The translations under genes were made by a program, and so were the position numbers. From Ectopseudomonas composti (GTDB lineage Bacteria; Pseudomonadota; Gammaproteobacteria; Pseudomonadales; Pseudomonadaceae): DNA of 7,493 nucleotides. The notes beneath the pieces are model-generated. The model had not been told where the DNA came from. It did not search any database and saw only the letters and a program-made list of their open reading frames with translations. The stretch covers positions 1 to 7,493 of the forward strand of contig CAMPIF010000203.1 in the NCBI GenBank assembly GCA_946886245.1, given 5' to 3'. How positions within the stretch are numbered: the first letter of the stretch is position 1; the number at the start of each line of letters is the position of its first letter. This document shows, piece after piece, positions 1-5,609 of this stretch.

Positions 1-125
1 ATAGCCAGCTCGAAATTTATCCTGCCTCGGACGATATGACCTGGCAGGACTGCATTCAAGAACGAGGAAACGGACTCGACCGGGACAGCCCATCAGGTTC
101 GGCACTGGAGAAACTCTGCCATTAA
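1..125 (+). CDS. Possible 3' end of an unrecognised protein gene (partial)
   Basis: The frame starting at base 3 is open for 40 codons to a TAA at 123-125, and the 5' end lies outside the window. The tail is hydrophilic, mixed-charge and ends in LEKLCH, with no motif I recognise. The other two plus frames have stops within the first 40 bases. A minus-strand frame is also open here, so the call is weak. If real, the gene converges on kdgK with a gap of about 130 bp. That gap holds only a short TCTGC/GCAGA inverted repeat (115-119 and 129-133) around the stop and no clear T-tract terminator. Confidence 0.3.
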   Translation, partial: SQLEIYPASDDMTWQDCIQERGNGLDRDSPSGSALEKLCH

Positions 126-254
126 AAAGCAGAACTGGTTGCTTCGAGTCTTGACGCCAGGCCGGCTAATGGGTGTCCCCATAGTTCGGGGCTCACTGAA
201 TTGAAAATAACAGTGCTCGTTGCATGCTGCGGTCAGGCCGCGTTACCTGAGGCG

Positions 255-1250
255 TCAATTTACGCGAGGCCTTTGGCTACTGGCTCCATCGCCCGGCAGT
301 GGCATTTGCGGCATGGCATGCAGAGGGATCAGCGCTCCAGGGTGCTGGATCACCGCTCCCGCGAGGCGGTGGCCCCAGTACGCCGCTGTCACTGGATCGC
401 TCGCCAGCAGGCGGGCAGCCAGATAGCCGGCACTGAAGGAGTCACCGGCGGCGGTAGTATCCACAACACGCTCCACCCGCTCCGCCATCGCTTCAGCACG
501 ACCATTCGGCGTGCTCAGCAGGCAACTTCGAGCGCCCCGTTTGAGCACCACCTCGCGCACCCCGTAATCGGCGTAATGCCTGAACAACTGCTCCGGCGTT
601 TCGAAGCCGAAGAGGGCGACATCGTCCTCCCAGGTTACGAGGGCCATGTCGGTGATGGCCAGTAGCGCTTCGTATTGAATGCGGGCATGGGCAGCATCCG
701 GCCAGAGACGCGCCCGATAATTGTTGTCGAATACTATGTGCGAACCACGACTCCGAGCCTGTGCCAGCGCACCGAGCAGACGTTCACGCCCTTCGGTGGT
801 CAGGATCGCCAGACTGATGCCGCTCAGATAGAGCACTGCGTAGTCCGTGAGTGACGCCAATAGATCTTCGGCACCTGGCCCGTCGAAGCAATGGCGTGCC
901 GCGGCTTCGCCACGCCAGTAGAGGAAATTTCGCTCGCCATGCGCATCGGTCTGTATCAGATAGAGGCCGGGCAGCCTGTCCGGCAGTACGCGAACCCGAC
1001 CATCGCCAACGCCTTCTTCGCGCCAGCTCGCGCGCATCGCCTGGCTCAGTGCATCCTCGCCTACCGCAGTGATGTAGTCGGTGACGATGCCGCTGTCTCG
1101 GCACAGACGGTTCAGGTAGATGGCCGTATTGAGCGTGTCCCCACCGAAGGTCTGCCGCACACCGCCGTCAGGACGCTGCTGAAGTTCGACCATGCATTCG
1201 CCGATCAGCCCTACCTTGAGCGGGGCGGAGGAATTGAACAAGGCAGTCAT
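255..1250 (-). CDS. kdgK: 2-keto-3-deoxygluconate kinase (PfkB/ribokinase family)
   Basis: This cytoplasmic kinase phosphorylates 2-keto-3-deoxy-D-gluconate with ATP to give KDPG, the substrate of the Entner-Doudoroff aldolase. The 331-aa product matches E. coli KdgK as I remember it over its whole length: IGECMVEL at 16-23, the substrate-loop motif GGDTLNTA at 37-44, the YWR-EAAA stretch near 111-118, YLSGISLAIL at 141-150, FDNNYRARLW at 174-183, and the PfkB signature DTTAAGDSFSAGY at 264-276 with the catalytic base Asp270. The ATG at 1250 is preferred because AGGAG lies 5 nt upstream of it. The GTG two codons earlier (1254-1256) overlaps that ribosome site. The gene lies 87 bp downstream of the PLP lyase on the same strand, so the two are probably cotranscribed. 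That pairing suggests the lyase makes KDG. Family and activity are well supported; the pathway role is inference. Confidence 0.93.
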   Translation of the reverse strand: MTALFNSSAPLKVGLIGECMVELQQRPDGGVRQTFGGDTLNTAIYLNRLCRDSGIVTDYITAVGEDALSQAMRASWREEGVGDGRVRVLPDRLPGLYLIQTDAHGERNFLYWRGEAAARHCFDGPGAEDLLASLTDYAVLYLSGISLAILTTEGRERLLGALAQARSRGSHIVFDNNYRARLWPDAAHARIQYEALLAITDMALVTWEDDVALFGFETPEQLFRHYADYGVREVVLKRGARSCLLSTPNGRAEAMAERVERVVDTTAAGDSFSAGYLAARLLASDPVTAAYWGHRLAGAVIQHPGALIPLHAMPQMPLPGDGASSQRPRVN

Positions 1251-1255
1251 GTGCA

Positions 1256-1260
1256 CTCCT
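1256..1260 (-). promoter_or_regulatory. Ribosome binding site of kdgK
   Basis: On the minus strand AGGAG sits 5 nt before the ATG at 1250. It decides the start, because the alternative GTG codon at 1254-1256 overlaps this site and could not use it. Confidence 0.7.
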
Positions 1261-1325
1261 GATGCTTGTGTGCAGCCTGTGATCGCGGGAGAAGGGGGCG
1301 CTCAGCTCATCCGTGCTCTGTGCCG

Positions 1326-1352
1326 GCGACTTGCTTCTCAGAAGCGCGTCGC
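1326..1352 (-). other. Stem-loop over the stop codon of the PLP lyase gene
   Basis: GCGAC (1326-1330) pairs with GTCGC (1348-1352) and CTTCT (1334-1338) pairs with AGAAG (1340-1344). The three bases between the two blocks give one mismatch, one possible G-U pair and one G-C pair. The result is a nearly continuous 12-bp hairpin with a minimal loop. It covers the TGA at 1338-1340 and lies in the junction between the lyase and kdgK. No T-tract follows it in the minus direction, so it is not a canonical terminator. It could protect the 3' end of the upstream cistron or modulate read-through into kdgK. The pairing is visible; the function is a guess. Confidence 0.4.
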
Positions 1353-2558
1353 GAGCGTTTCAACGACCTTCAGCTCATCGTCCACCAGCAACACCTGGCG
1401 CCATTTATCGAAGGTCAGGCAGGGATGGGATGTGCCGAAGGAAAGGATGTCGCCTACGGCAAGGTCCGTCCCGGTCGGGACGCTGAGGTACAGGTGCTGG
1501 TCCATGAGGCTTCGCACGGTCCAGTCGAGTACAGCCTGTGGCGGTTTCCCTTCGGCGTACCAGCGCTGGGGCATCGGCAGGTCCGGATCGCAACCGATGT
1601 CGCGCTTGCCGAGCGCAATGATCGCCAGCCCCGGCTCGGGTAGGGATTGAACGTGGGCGAACACTTCCAGCGCTGGCATCAGCTCACCCTGCAAGTCTGG
1701 ATGCCGGGCCTTCACGTCCTCCATCGCACCGGCATACAGCTTGTGATCGTGCACGACATAGCAGCCAGGGCGGAGCAAGGGTATGTATTCGTCGCGCAGG
1801 TCGGCCCGATCGAAGGCTTCGGCGATCAGGTCGAACCACTTCGATCCTGACGCCGTGATCAGTGGCTTGGGCAGTGCGAGTGCATGGCTCCGCTTCAGCC
1901 GCCTGACCGTATCCACTAGCCGATCGGCATAGGCGCGGACGCCGGCAATCGGGTCCTGGCCGCCGATGAGGCCCTCGTAGCCCTCGATGCCGGTCAGGGA
2001 GAGGGCCGGCAATTCGGCGAGTGCAGCGAGTAGCGCATCCAGTTCCCCGTCATTGCGTACGCCACAACGGCCGCCTTCGACTCCCAGCTCGATCATCACT
2101 TGCAGGCGCAACCCGCGTTCCGCGAAGAAGGCATTGAGTGCCCGGGTGTTTTCCACCCCATCCACCAGGCAATGGAACTCCGCGCCTTTCGCGATCAAGC
2201 CGGCCACCAGCGACATGTTGGCGGTGCCGACCAGTTGGTTGGCCATCAGCATCCGAGTCACGCCATGCTCAAAGGCCGCCACGCACTGAGTCGCAGTGGC
2301 CAGCGTTATGCCCCAGGCGCCGGCTTCGAGCTGGCGGTGGAACAGGCCGGGGGTCATGGTGGTTTTGCCGTGGGGCGCCAACCGCGCGCCATGGCGCTCG
2401 GCGAAGGCCTGCATCCAGGCAATGTTATTCAGCAATGGGCGTTCGTAGATGACCGCCGCCGGCAAGCTGACGTCCTGCAGCAGCGATTGTCCCGAGCCTG
2501 CAATTGCGCCTTTTTCCAAAGCAGGCTGCGGCGTGGCGGACAGGGCAATGGGTTCCAT
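1338..2558 (-). CDS. PLP-dependent D-serine dehydratase-like amino acid deaminase, candidate D-glucosaminate dehydratase
   Basis: The 406-aa protein belongs to the fold-type III (alanine racemase-like) PLP enzymes of the D-serine dehydratase/D-threonine aldolase group. The N-terminal barrel carries PHGKTTMTP at 62-70, with Lys65 as the likely Schiff-base lysine. GRCGVR (163-168), TASGSKWF (235-242) and RPGCYVVHDH (263-272) are typical of the fold. The C-terminal domain ends in GTSHPCLTFDKW, whose His378-x-Cys380 matches the metal ligands known for eukaryotic D-serine dehydratase. Such enzymes remove a 3-hydroxyl from a D-amino acid, giving a 2-keto acid and ammonia through an enamine. The ATG at 2558 is chosen because AAGGA lies 6 nt upstream; a longer reading to 2693 would run through the divergent control region. 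The downstream kdgK suggests D-glucosaminate, which would yield KDG, as substrate. Plain D-serine or D-threonine remain possible. Confidence 0.88.
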   Translation of the reverse strand: MEPIALSATPQPALEKGAIAGSGQSLLQDVSLPAAVIYERPLLNNIAWMQAFAERHGARLAPHGKTTMTPGLFHRQLEAGAWGITLATATQCVAAFEHGVTRMLMANQLVGTANMSLVAGLIAKGAEFHCLVDGVENTRALNAFFAERGLRLQVMIELGVEGGRCGVRNDGELDALLAALAELPALSLTGIEGYEGLIGGQDPIAGVRAYADRLVDTVRRLKRSHALALPKPLITASGSKWFDLIAEAFDRADLRDEYIPLLRPGCYVVHDHKLYAGAMEDVKARHPDLQGELMPALEVFAHVQSLPEPGLAIIALGKRDIGCDPDLPMPQRWYAEGKPPQAVLDWTVRSLMDQHLYLSVPTGTDLAVGDILSFGTSHPCLTFDKWRQVLLVDDELKVVETLATRF

Positions 2559-2648
2559 GTTGGGTCCTTGGTGGATGTTCAGCGTGTCATGGGAGGTCAC
2601 GCAGAGCCGCATTTGCTGGCGCCGAGTGGGTGAGTCGATTGAATCATG

Positions 2649-2661
2649 GAAAATAACTTTC
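2649..2661. promoter_or_regulatory. GAAA-N5-TTTC inverted repeat, possible operator half
   Basis: GAAA (2649-2652) and TTTC (2658-2661) form a short dyad around ATAAC in the AT-rich divergent region. Its centre lies 24 bp from the centre of the TTTCTA/TAGAAA palindrome. A 4-bp dyad is common by chance, so this is offered only because of where it sits. Confidence 0.25.
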
Positions 2662-2671
2662 ACAAATATTT

Positions 2672-2686
2672 TTTCTAGGTTAGAAA
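2672..2686. promoter_or_regulatory. Perfect 15-bp palindrome TTTCTA-GGT-TAGAAA, candidate RpiR operator
   Basis: Two perfect 6-bp half sites are separated by 3 bp, 60 bp before the regulator start and 114 bp before the lyase start. RpiR-family regulators act as dimers or tetramers on AT-rich palindromes, and this is the best dyad in the gap. Its position fits simultaneous control of both arms. No binding specificity can be read from the sequence alone. Confidence 0.4.
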
Positions 2687-2745
2687 TTATCACAACCCGA
2701 ACGCGACCCTTCAGTCGTGCCTTCGGCCAGCAATGGAGTCATCAA

Positions 2746-3609
2746 GTGAATTTGGAAATCGACATCCTGTCGCGCATCACCGAACGCTATCCCACCCTGC
2801 GCGAAGCCGAGCGCAAGGTTGCCGCATTGGTCATCGAGGACATCGATTTCGTGACCAGCGCCAATATCTCGACCATTGCGGCCCGCGCGGGTGTCAGCGA
2901 TGCAAGCGTCACCCGCTTCGCCAAGTCCATCGGCTGCCAGGATGTACGTGATCTGAAGCTACGGCTCGCGCAATCGCTCGCGGTCGGTCGTCGCTTCATC
3001 CAGGAAGCAACCGAGGCAGACGGCATCGGCGTGGTGTACGAAATCGCCAAGCAGACCCTGGACCTCAATCGCGAACTCATGGCCCGCGCGGATCTCGATG
3101 GCGCGCTCGACCTGCTCGATGGCGCGCGGCAGATTGTCGTCTTCGGCGCAGGCGGCGGTTCGGCCGTCCTGGCGCAGGAACTGCAATTTCGCCTGGTGCG
3201 CCTGGGCTACGCCATCAGCGCCTATCCTCAGGCGCTGATGCCGCGCATGGTGGCGGCCACGCTCGACCCCAACGATGTGGTGGTCGCACTGTCACTCACC
3301 GGCTTTACCCCGGAGATTGTCGATGCGGCCCGCATTGCCCGCAGTTACGACGCGCAGGTGCTTGCGCTCACGGCGTCGGACTCGCCGCTGGCGCGGCAGG
3401 CCAATGTGGTGCTTCCCGTCGCGTCGCGCGAAACCGACTTCATCTACCACCCTTCGTCGTCGCGCTACGCCATGCTGGCGGCCATCGACGTCCTTGCGAT
3501 GAGCCTGGCGCTGCGGCACCGACAGCGTTCGCGAGACAAGCTGCGTCGGTTGAAGCTCACGCTCGATGCCCATCGTGGCGGCGACAACCGCCAGCCGCTG
3601 GGAGATTGA
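2746..3609 (+). CDS. MurR/RpiR-family transcriptional regulator (HTH plus SIS)
   Basis: The 287-aa cytoplasmic regulator has the two-domain RpiR layout. An N-terminal HTH_6 domain spans about 1-78, with the recognition segment ISTIAARAGVSDASVTRFAK at 41-60 followed by IGCQDVRDLKLRLAQSL, very like HexR. A C-terminal SIS sugar-phosphate isomerase-like domain runs from about 128 to 250, with VVFGAGGGSA at 131-140 and the phosphosugar-site segment LSLTGFTPE at 182-190. The GTG start at 2746 is preferred because GGAG (2735-2738) lies 7 nt upstream and the product begins where the family usually begins. The in-frame ATGs further upstream lie inside the divergent lyase gene. The stop is 3 bp before the deacylase start. 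It probably autoregulates and controls both arms. Known members sense sugar phosphates (HexR senses KDPG), so KDPG or a related acid is the natural guess for its effector. Confidence 0.9.
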   Translation: MNLEIDILSRITERYPTLREAERKVAALVIEDIDFVTSANISTIAARAGVSDASVTRFAKSIGCQDVRDLKLRLAQSLAVGRRFIQEATEADGIGVVYEIAKQTLDLNRELMARADLDGALDLLDGARQIVVFGAGGGSAVLAQELQFRLVRLGYAISAYPQALMPRMVAATLDPNDVVVALSLTGFTPEIVDAARIARSYDAQVLALTASDSPLARQANVVLPVASRETDFIYHPSSSRYAMLAAIDVLAMSLALRHRQRSRDKLRRLKLTLDAHRGGDNRQPLGD

Positions 3610-3612
3610 TGC

Positions 3613-5094
3613 ATGCCTCAGCACGCCAACCTGCTGATCCGCAATGTTCAGCTCATCGATGGCACCGGTGCCGCACCTTATAGCGGCGATCTGGCCGTGC
3701 GCGGCGAACGCATTGTCGCCCTCGGCGACCTCAGCGCTTGGTCCGCCGATACCTGCATCGAGGGCGACGGGCGCTGTCTGTCGCCCGGCTTCATCGACGT
3801 CCATACCCATGACGACATCAATGTCATCCGTACGCCGGAGATGTTGCCCAAGCTCACCCAGGGCGTAACCACCGTCGTGGTCGGTAACTGCGGCATCAGC
3901 GCTTCACCGGTGCGCCTGCCCGGCAATGACGTCCCCGACCCGATGAATCTGCTGGGCCGTGTCGAGGACTTTCGCTATCCCGCGTTCAGCACCTATGCCG
4001 AATCGGTGGACCTGGCCCGCCCCAGCATCAATGTCGCGGCGCTGATCGGCCATACGGCGTTGCGCGCCAACTTCATGGATCGTTTCGATCGTCCCGCCAG
4101 CGCGGACGAGATCCAGCGGATGCGCATCGCCCTGCGCCAGGCACTGGCCGACGGCGCTATCGGCCTGAGTTCGGGGCTCGCCTATATCAATGCCCGGCAG
4201 GCTCCGGAAGCTGAAATGCGCACACTGGTTGAGGAAGTGGGCGCCGCGGGCGGCATCTACGCCACGCATCTGCGCGACGAGTTCGCCGGTCTTCTGGACG
4301 CGATGGACGAGGCGGTCGCTACCGCCCGCCATGGCGACGCGCCGCTGGTCATTTCTCATTTGAAGTGCGCTGGGGTGGGGAATTGGGGCACCGCGCCGCT
4401 GGCGCTCGAGAAACTCGAGCAAGCGGCACGGAACCACGCCTGCCACTGCGATTGTTATCCCTATACCGCGGGCTCCTCGACGCTGGACCTGGGACAGGTA
4501 ACCGACGAGATCGAGATTTTCATCACCTGGTCCGATCAGCACCCCGAGATGGCGCGCCAGCCGCTGCAAGCCATCGCAGATGCCTGGAATGTCTCGCTGC
4601 TCGAAGCCGCCCGTCGCCTGCAGCCCGCCGGAGCGGTCTACCACAACATGGCCGAAGAGGACATGCGGCGCATCCTGAAGCATCCGCTGAGCATGGTCGG
4701 CTCCGATGGCCTGCCGAACGACCCCCATCCGCATCCCCGGCTGTGGGGCACTTTTCCGCGCGTCATCGGGCATTTCTGCCGCGACCAGCGGCTGTTCACC
4801 CTGTCCGAGGCCATTCACAAGATGACCGGGCTGTCGGCAAGCAGCTTCGGCCTGGGTGATCGCGGTGAGCTCCGCGTAGGCGCTTACGCCGACCTGACCC
4901 TGTTCGACTTCGACAACGTGCAGGACCGCGCCACCTTCGACGAGCCAATTGCCGCGGCACGGGGCATCGATCTGGTCGTGGTCAACGGAGCGGTGGCATA
5001 CCAGCACGGGCGCCTCGTCCAGCGCGCCGGCCGCCTGCTCAAGCGCACCGCCAAATCCTCTCATTCACTACCCAAAACCAAGGAGCACGCATGA
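3613..5094 (+). CDS. N-acyl-D-amino-acid deacylase (D-aminoacylase, amidohydrolase superfamily)
   Basis: This enzyme hydrolyses N-acyl-D-amino acids to a carboxylate and the free D-amino acid. The 493-aa length is normal for the family. An N-terminal beta-sandwich segment leads to the metal motif GFIDVHTHDD (59-68) with His64 and His66. Cys93 in GNCGISASP is the bridging cysteine. His219 (ATHLRDE), His249 (ISHLKCAG) and Asp365 (GSDGLPNDPHPHPR) complete the site. These line up with His67, His69, Cys96, His220, His250 and Asp366 of the Alcaligenes D-aminoacylase. There is no signal peptide, so the acylated substrate must first be imported. GGGAG at 3600-3604 lies 8 nt before the ATG, and the stop overlaps the RidA start. 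Beside kdgK and a D-amino acid dehydratase, N-acyl-D-glucosaminate is a plausible natural substrate. The family call is firm; the substrate is inference. Confidence 0.92.
   Translation: MPQHANLLIRNVQLIDGTGAAPYSGDLAVRGERIVALGDLSAWSADTCIEGDGRCLSPGFIDVHTHDDINVIRTPEMLPKLTQGVTTVVVGNCGISASPVRLPGNDVPDPMNLLGRVEDFRYPAFSTYAESVDLARPSINVAALIGHTALRANFMDRFDRPASADEIQRMRIALRQALADGAIGLSSGLAYINARQAPEAEMRTLVEEVGAAGGIYATHLRDEFAGLLDAMDEAVATARHGDAPLVISHLKCAGVGNWGTAPLALEKLEQAARNHACHCDCYPYTAGSSTLDLGQVTDEIEIFITWSDQHPEMARQPLQAIADAWNVSLLEAARRLQPAGAVYHNMAEEDMRRILKHPLSMVGSDGLPNDPHPHPRLWGTFPRVIGHFCRDQRLFTLSEAIHKMTGLSASSFGLGDRGELRVGAYADLTLFDFDNVQDRATFDEPIAAARGIDLVVVNGAVAYQHGRLVQRAGRLLKRTAKSSHSLPKTKEHA
5080..5085 (+). promoter_or_regulatory. 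Ribosome binding site of the RidA gene
   Basis: AAGGAG lies inside the last codons of the deacylase gene, 5 nt before the ATG at 5091. With the ATGA stop/start overlap it supports tight translational coupling of deacylase and RidA. Confidence 0.75.
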
Positions 5095-5483
5095 GCATCA
5101 AACGATATGGCGCCGAAGGCGGCACCGGCACCGGCGGACAGAAACTGCCTTTTTCGCGCGCCGTAGAGGCCGGCGGTTGGCTGTACGTTTCCGGACAGAC
5201 GCCGATGAAAGACGGTGAGGTCGTCGAGGGCGGCATCATCGAGCAATCCCGCCTCGCCTTGCAGAACTGCCTGGACATCATGGCGGAGGCTGGCTACGGC
5301 GTCGAAGACGTCGTGCACGTGACCACCGTGCTCACCGACGCCCGCTACTTCAGCTCCTTCAACAAGGTGTTCAAGGAAGTCTTCGGCGACCACCCGCCAG
5401 CGCGCATCTGCAGCGTTCAAGACCTGGTCGTCGATTGCAAGGTCGAGGTCGACGTGAAGTGCTTCAAGGCGTCTCGCGCCTGA
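5091..5483 (+). CDS. RidA family (YjgF/YER057c/UK114) enamine/imine deaminase
   Basis: RidA proteins are small cytoplasmic trimers that hydrolyse reactive 2-aminoacrylate-type enamines and imines, released by PLP dehydratases, to 2-keto acids and ammonia. The 130-aa product is full length. It shows AGGWLYVSGQTP (27-38), a central helix with QNCLDIMAEAG (59-69), and HPPARICSV (101-109), in which Arg105 matches the catalytic arginine of E. coli RidA. Glu119 in KVEVDV matches the conserved C-terminal glutamate. The ATG overlaps the deacylase stop by 4 nt and has a strong AAGGAG site. Its presence in a locus with a PLP dehydratase makes metabolic sense, because D-serine-like dehydration proceeds through an enamine. 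The exact RidA subfamily cannot be fixed by eye. Confidence 0.92.
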   Translation: MSIKRYGAEGGTGTGGQKLPFSRAVEAGGWLYVSGQTPMKDGEVVEGGIIEQSRLALQNCLDIMAEAGYGVEDVVHVTTVLTDARYFSSFNKVFKEVFGDHPPARICSVQDLVVDCKVEVDVKCFKASRA

Positions 5484-5503
5484 TTCCACTGCCATCCGCT
5501 GCG

Positions 5504-5510
5504 AAGGAGG
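5504..5510 (+). promoter_or_regulatory. Strong AAGGAGG Shine-Dalgarno-like site without a start codon nearby
   Basis: A near-perfect anti-16S match lies 20 bp after the RidA stop, but no ATG, GTG or TTG follows within 5-15 nt. The nearest candidates are a TTG at 5530 (19 nt away; 12 codons, ending over the ATG at 5565) and the in-frame ATG at 5565 (54 nt away). It may be a relic of an earlier start, a ribosome standby site, or part of a short leader. Confidence 0.45.
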
Positions 5511-5534
5511 AAAACCACCACATCACCCATTGAC

Positions 5535-5563
5535 CGAGCCGGCGCCCCGCATTCTCCGGCTCG
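5535..5563 (+). other. Perfect 8-bp inverted repeat hairpin before the symporter
   Basis: CGAGCCGG (5535-5542) pairs perfectly with CCGGCTCG (5556-5563) around a 13-nt loop. It ends one base before an in-frame ATG at 5565. No T-tract follows, so it is not a standard terminator. It lies between the AAGGAGG site and the preferred symporter start at 5610, where it could slow or separate expression of the symporter from the upstream cistrons. Confidence 0.45.
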
Positions 5564-5609
5564 CATGACTACTACCTCACTCAACAATCATTCCAATATG
5601 AGGTCCGGT

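Larger units (their letters stand above)
2559..2745. promoter_or_regulatory. Divergent control region between the lyase-kdgK and rpiR-deacylase arms
   Basis: This 187-bp gap lies between the start codons of two divergent genes and must hold promoters for both arms. Bases 2641-2692 are strikingly AT-rich against the GC-rich flanks. I could not fix a convincing sigma-70 promoter: TTGTGA-like -35 elements occur on the minus strand (2695-2690 and 2665-2660) but with poor -10 matches. The AT-rich core holds a 15-bp palindrome and a GAAA-N5-TTTC element, suitable for binding by the adjacent regulator. The lyase leader would be roughly 80-130 nt long, depending on the promoter. Confidence 0.6.

Noticed and set aside
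82..179. Imperfect inverted repeat GGGACAGCCCATCAG (82-96) versus CTAATGGGTGTCCC (166-179)
   Set aside because: It needs one gap and one mismatch over about 14 bp with a 69-bp spacer. It resembles a worn element end, but there is no transposase, target duplication or second copy in the window to support it.
201..665. 154-codon plus-strand frame over the 3' part of kdgK
   Set aside because: Antisense shadow; the minus strand encodes a full-length KdgK with the PfkB signature in this stretch.
2559..2693. 45-residue N-terminal extension of the PLP lyase
   Set aside because: It would be encoded by the AT-rich control region, and the ATG at 2558 has a well-spaced AAGGA site and a normal family start.
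2449..2745. Longer N-terminus for the RpiR regulator
   Set aside because: This extension runs through the divergent promoter region and into the lyase gene in antisense. The GTG at 2746 has a ribosome site and gives the usual family length.
3904..5064. 386-codon open frame antisense to the deacylase
   Set aside because: It is a shadow of the high-GC deacylase gene. The sense strand has all catalytic motifs, while the antisense product has no recognisable domain and no operon logic.
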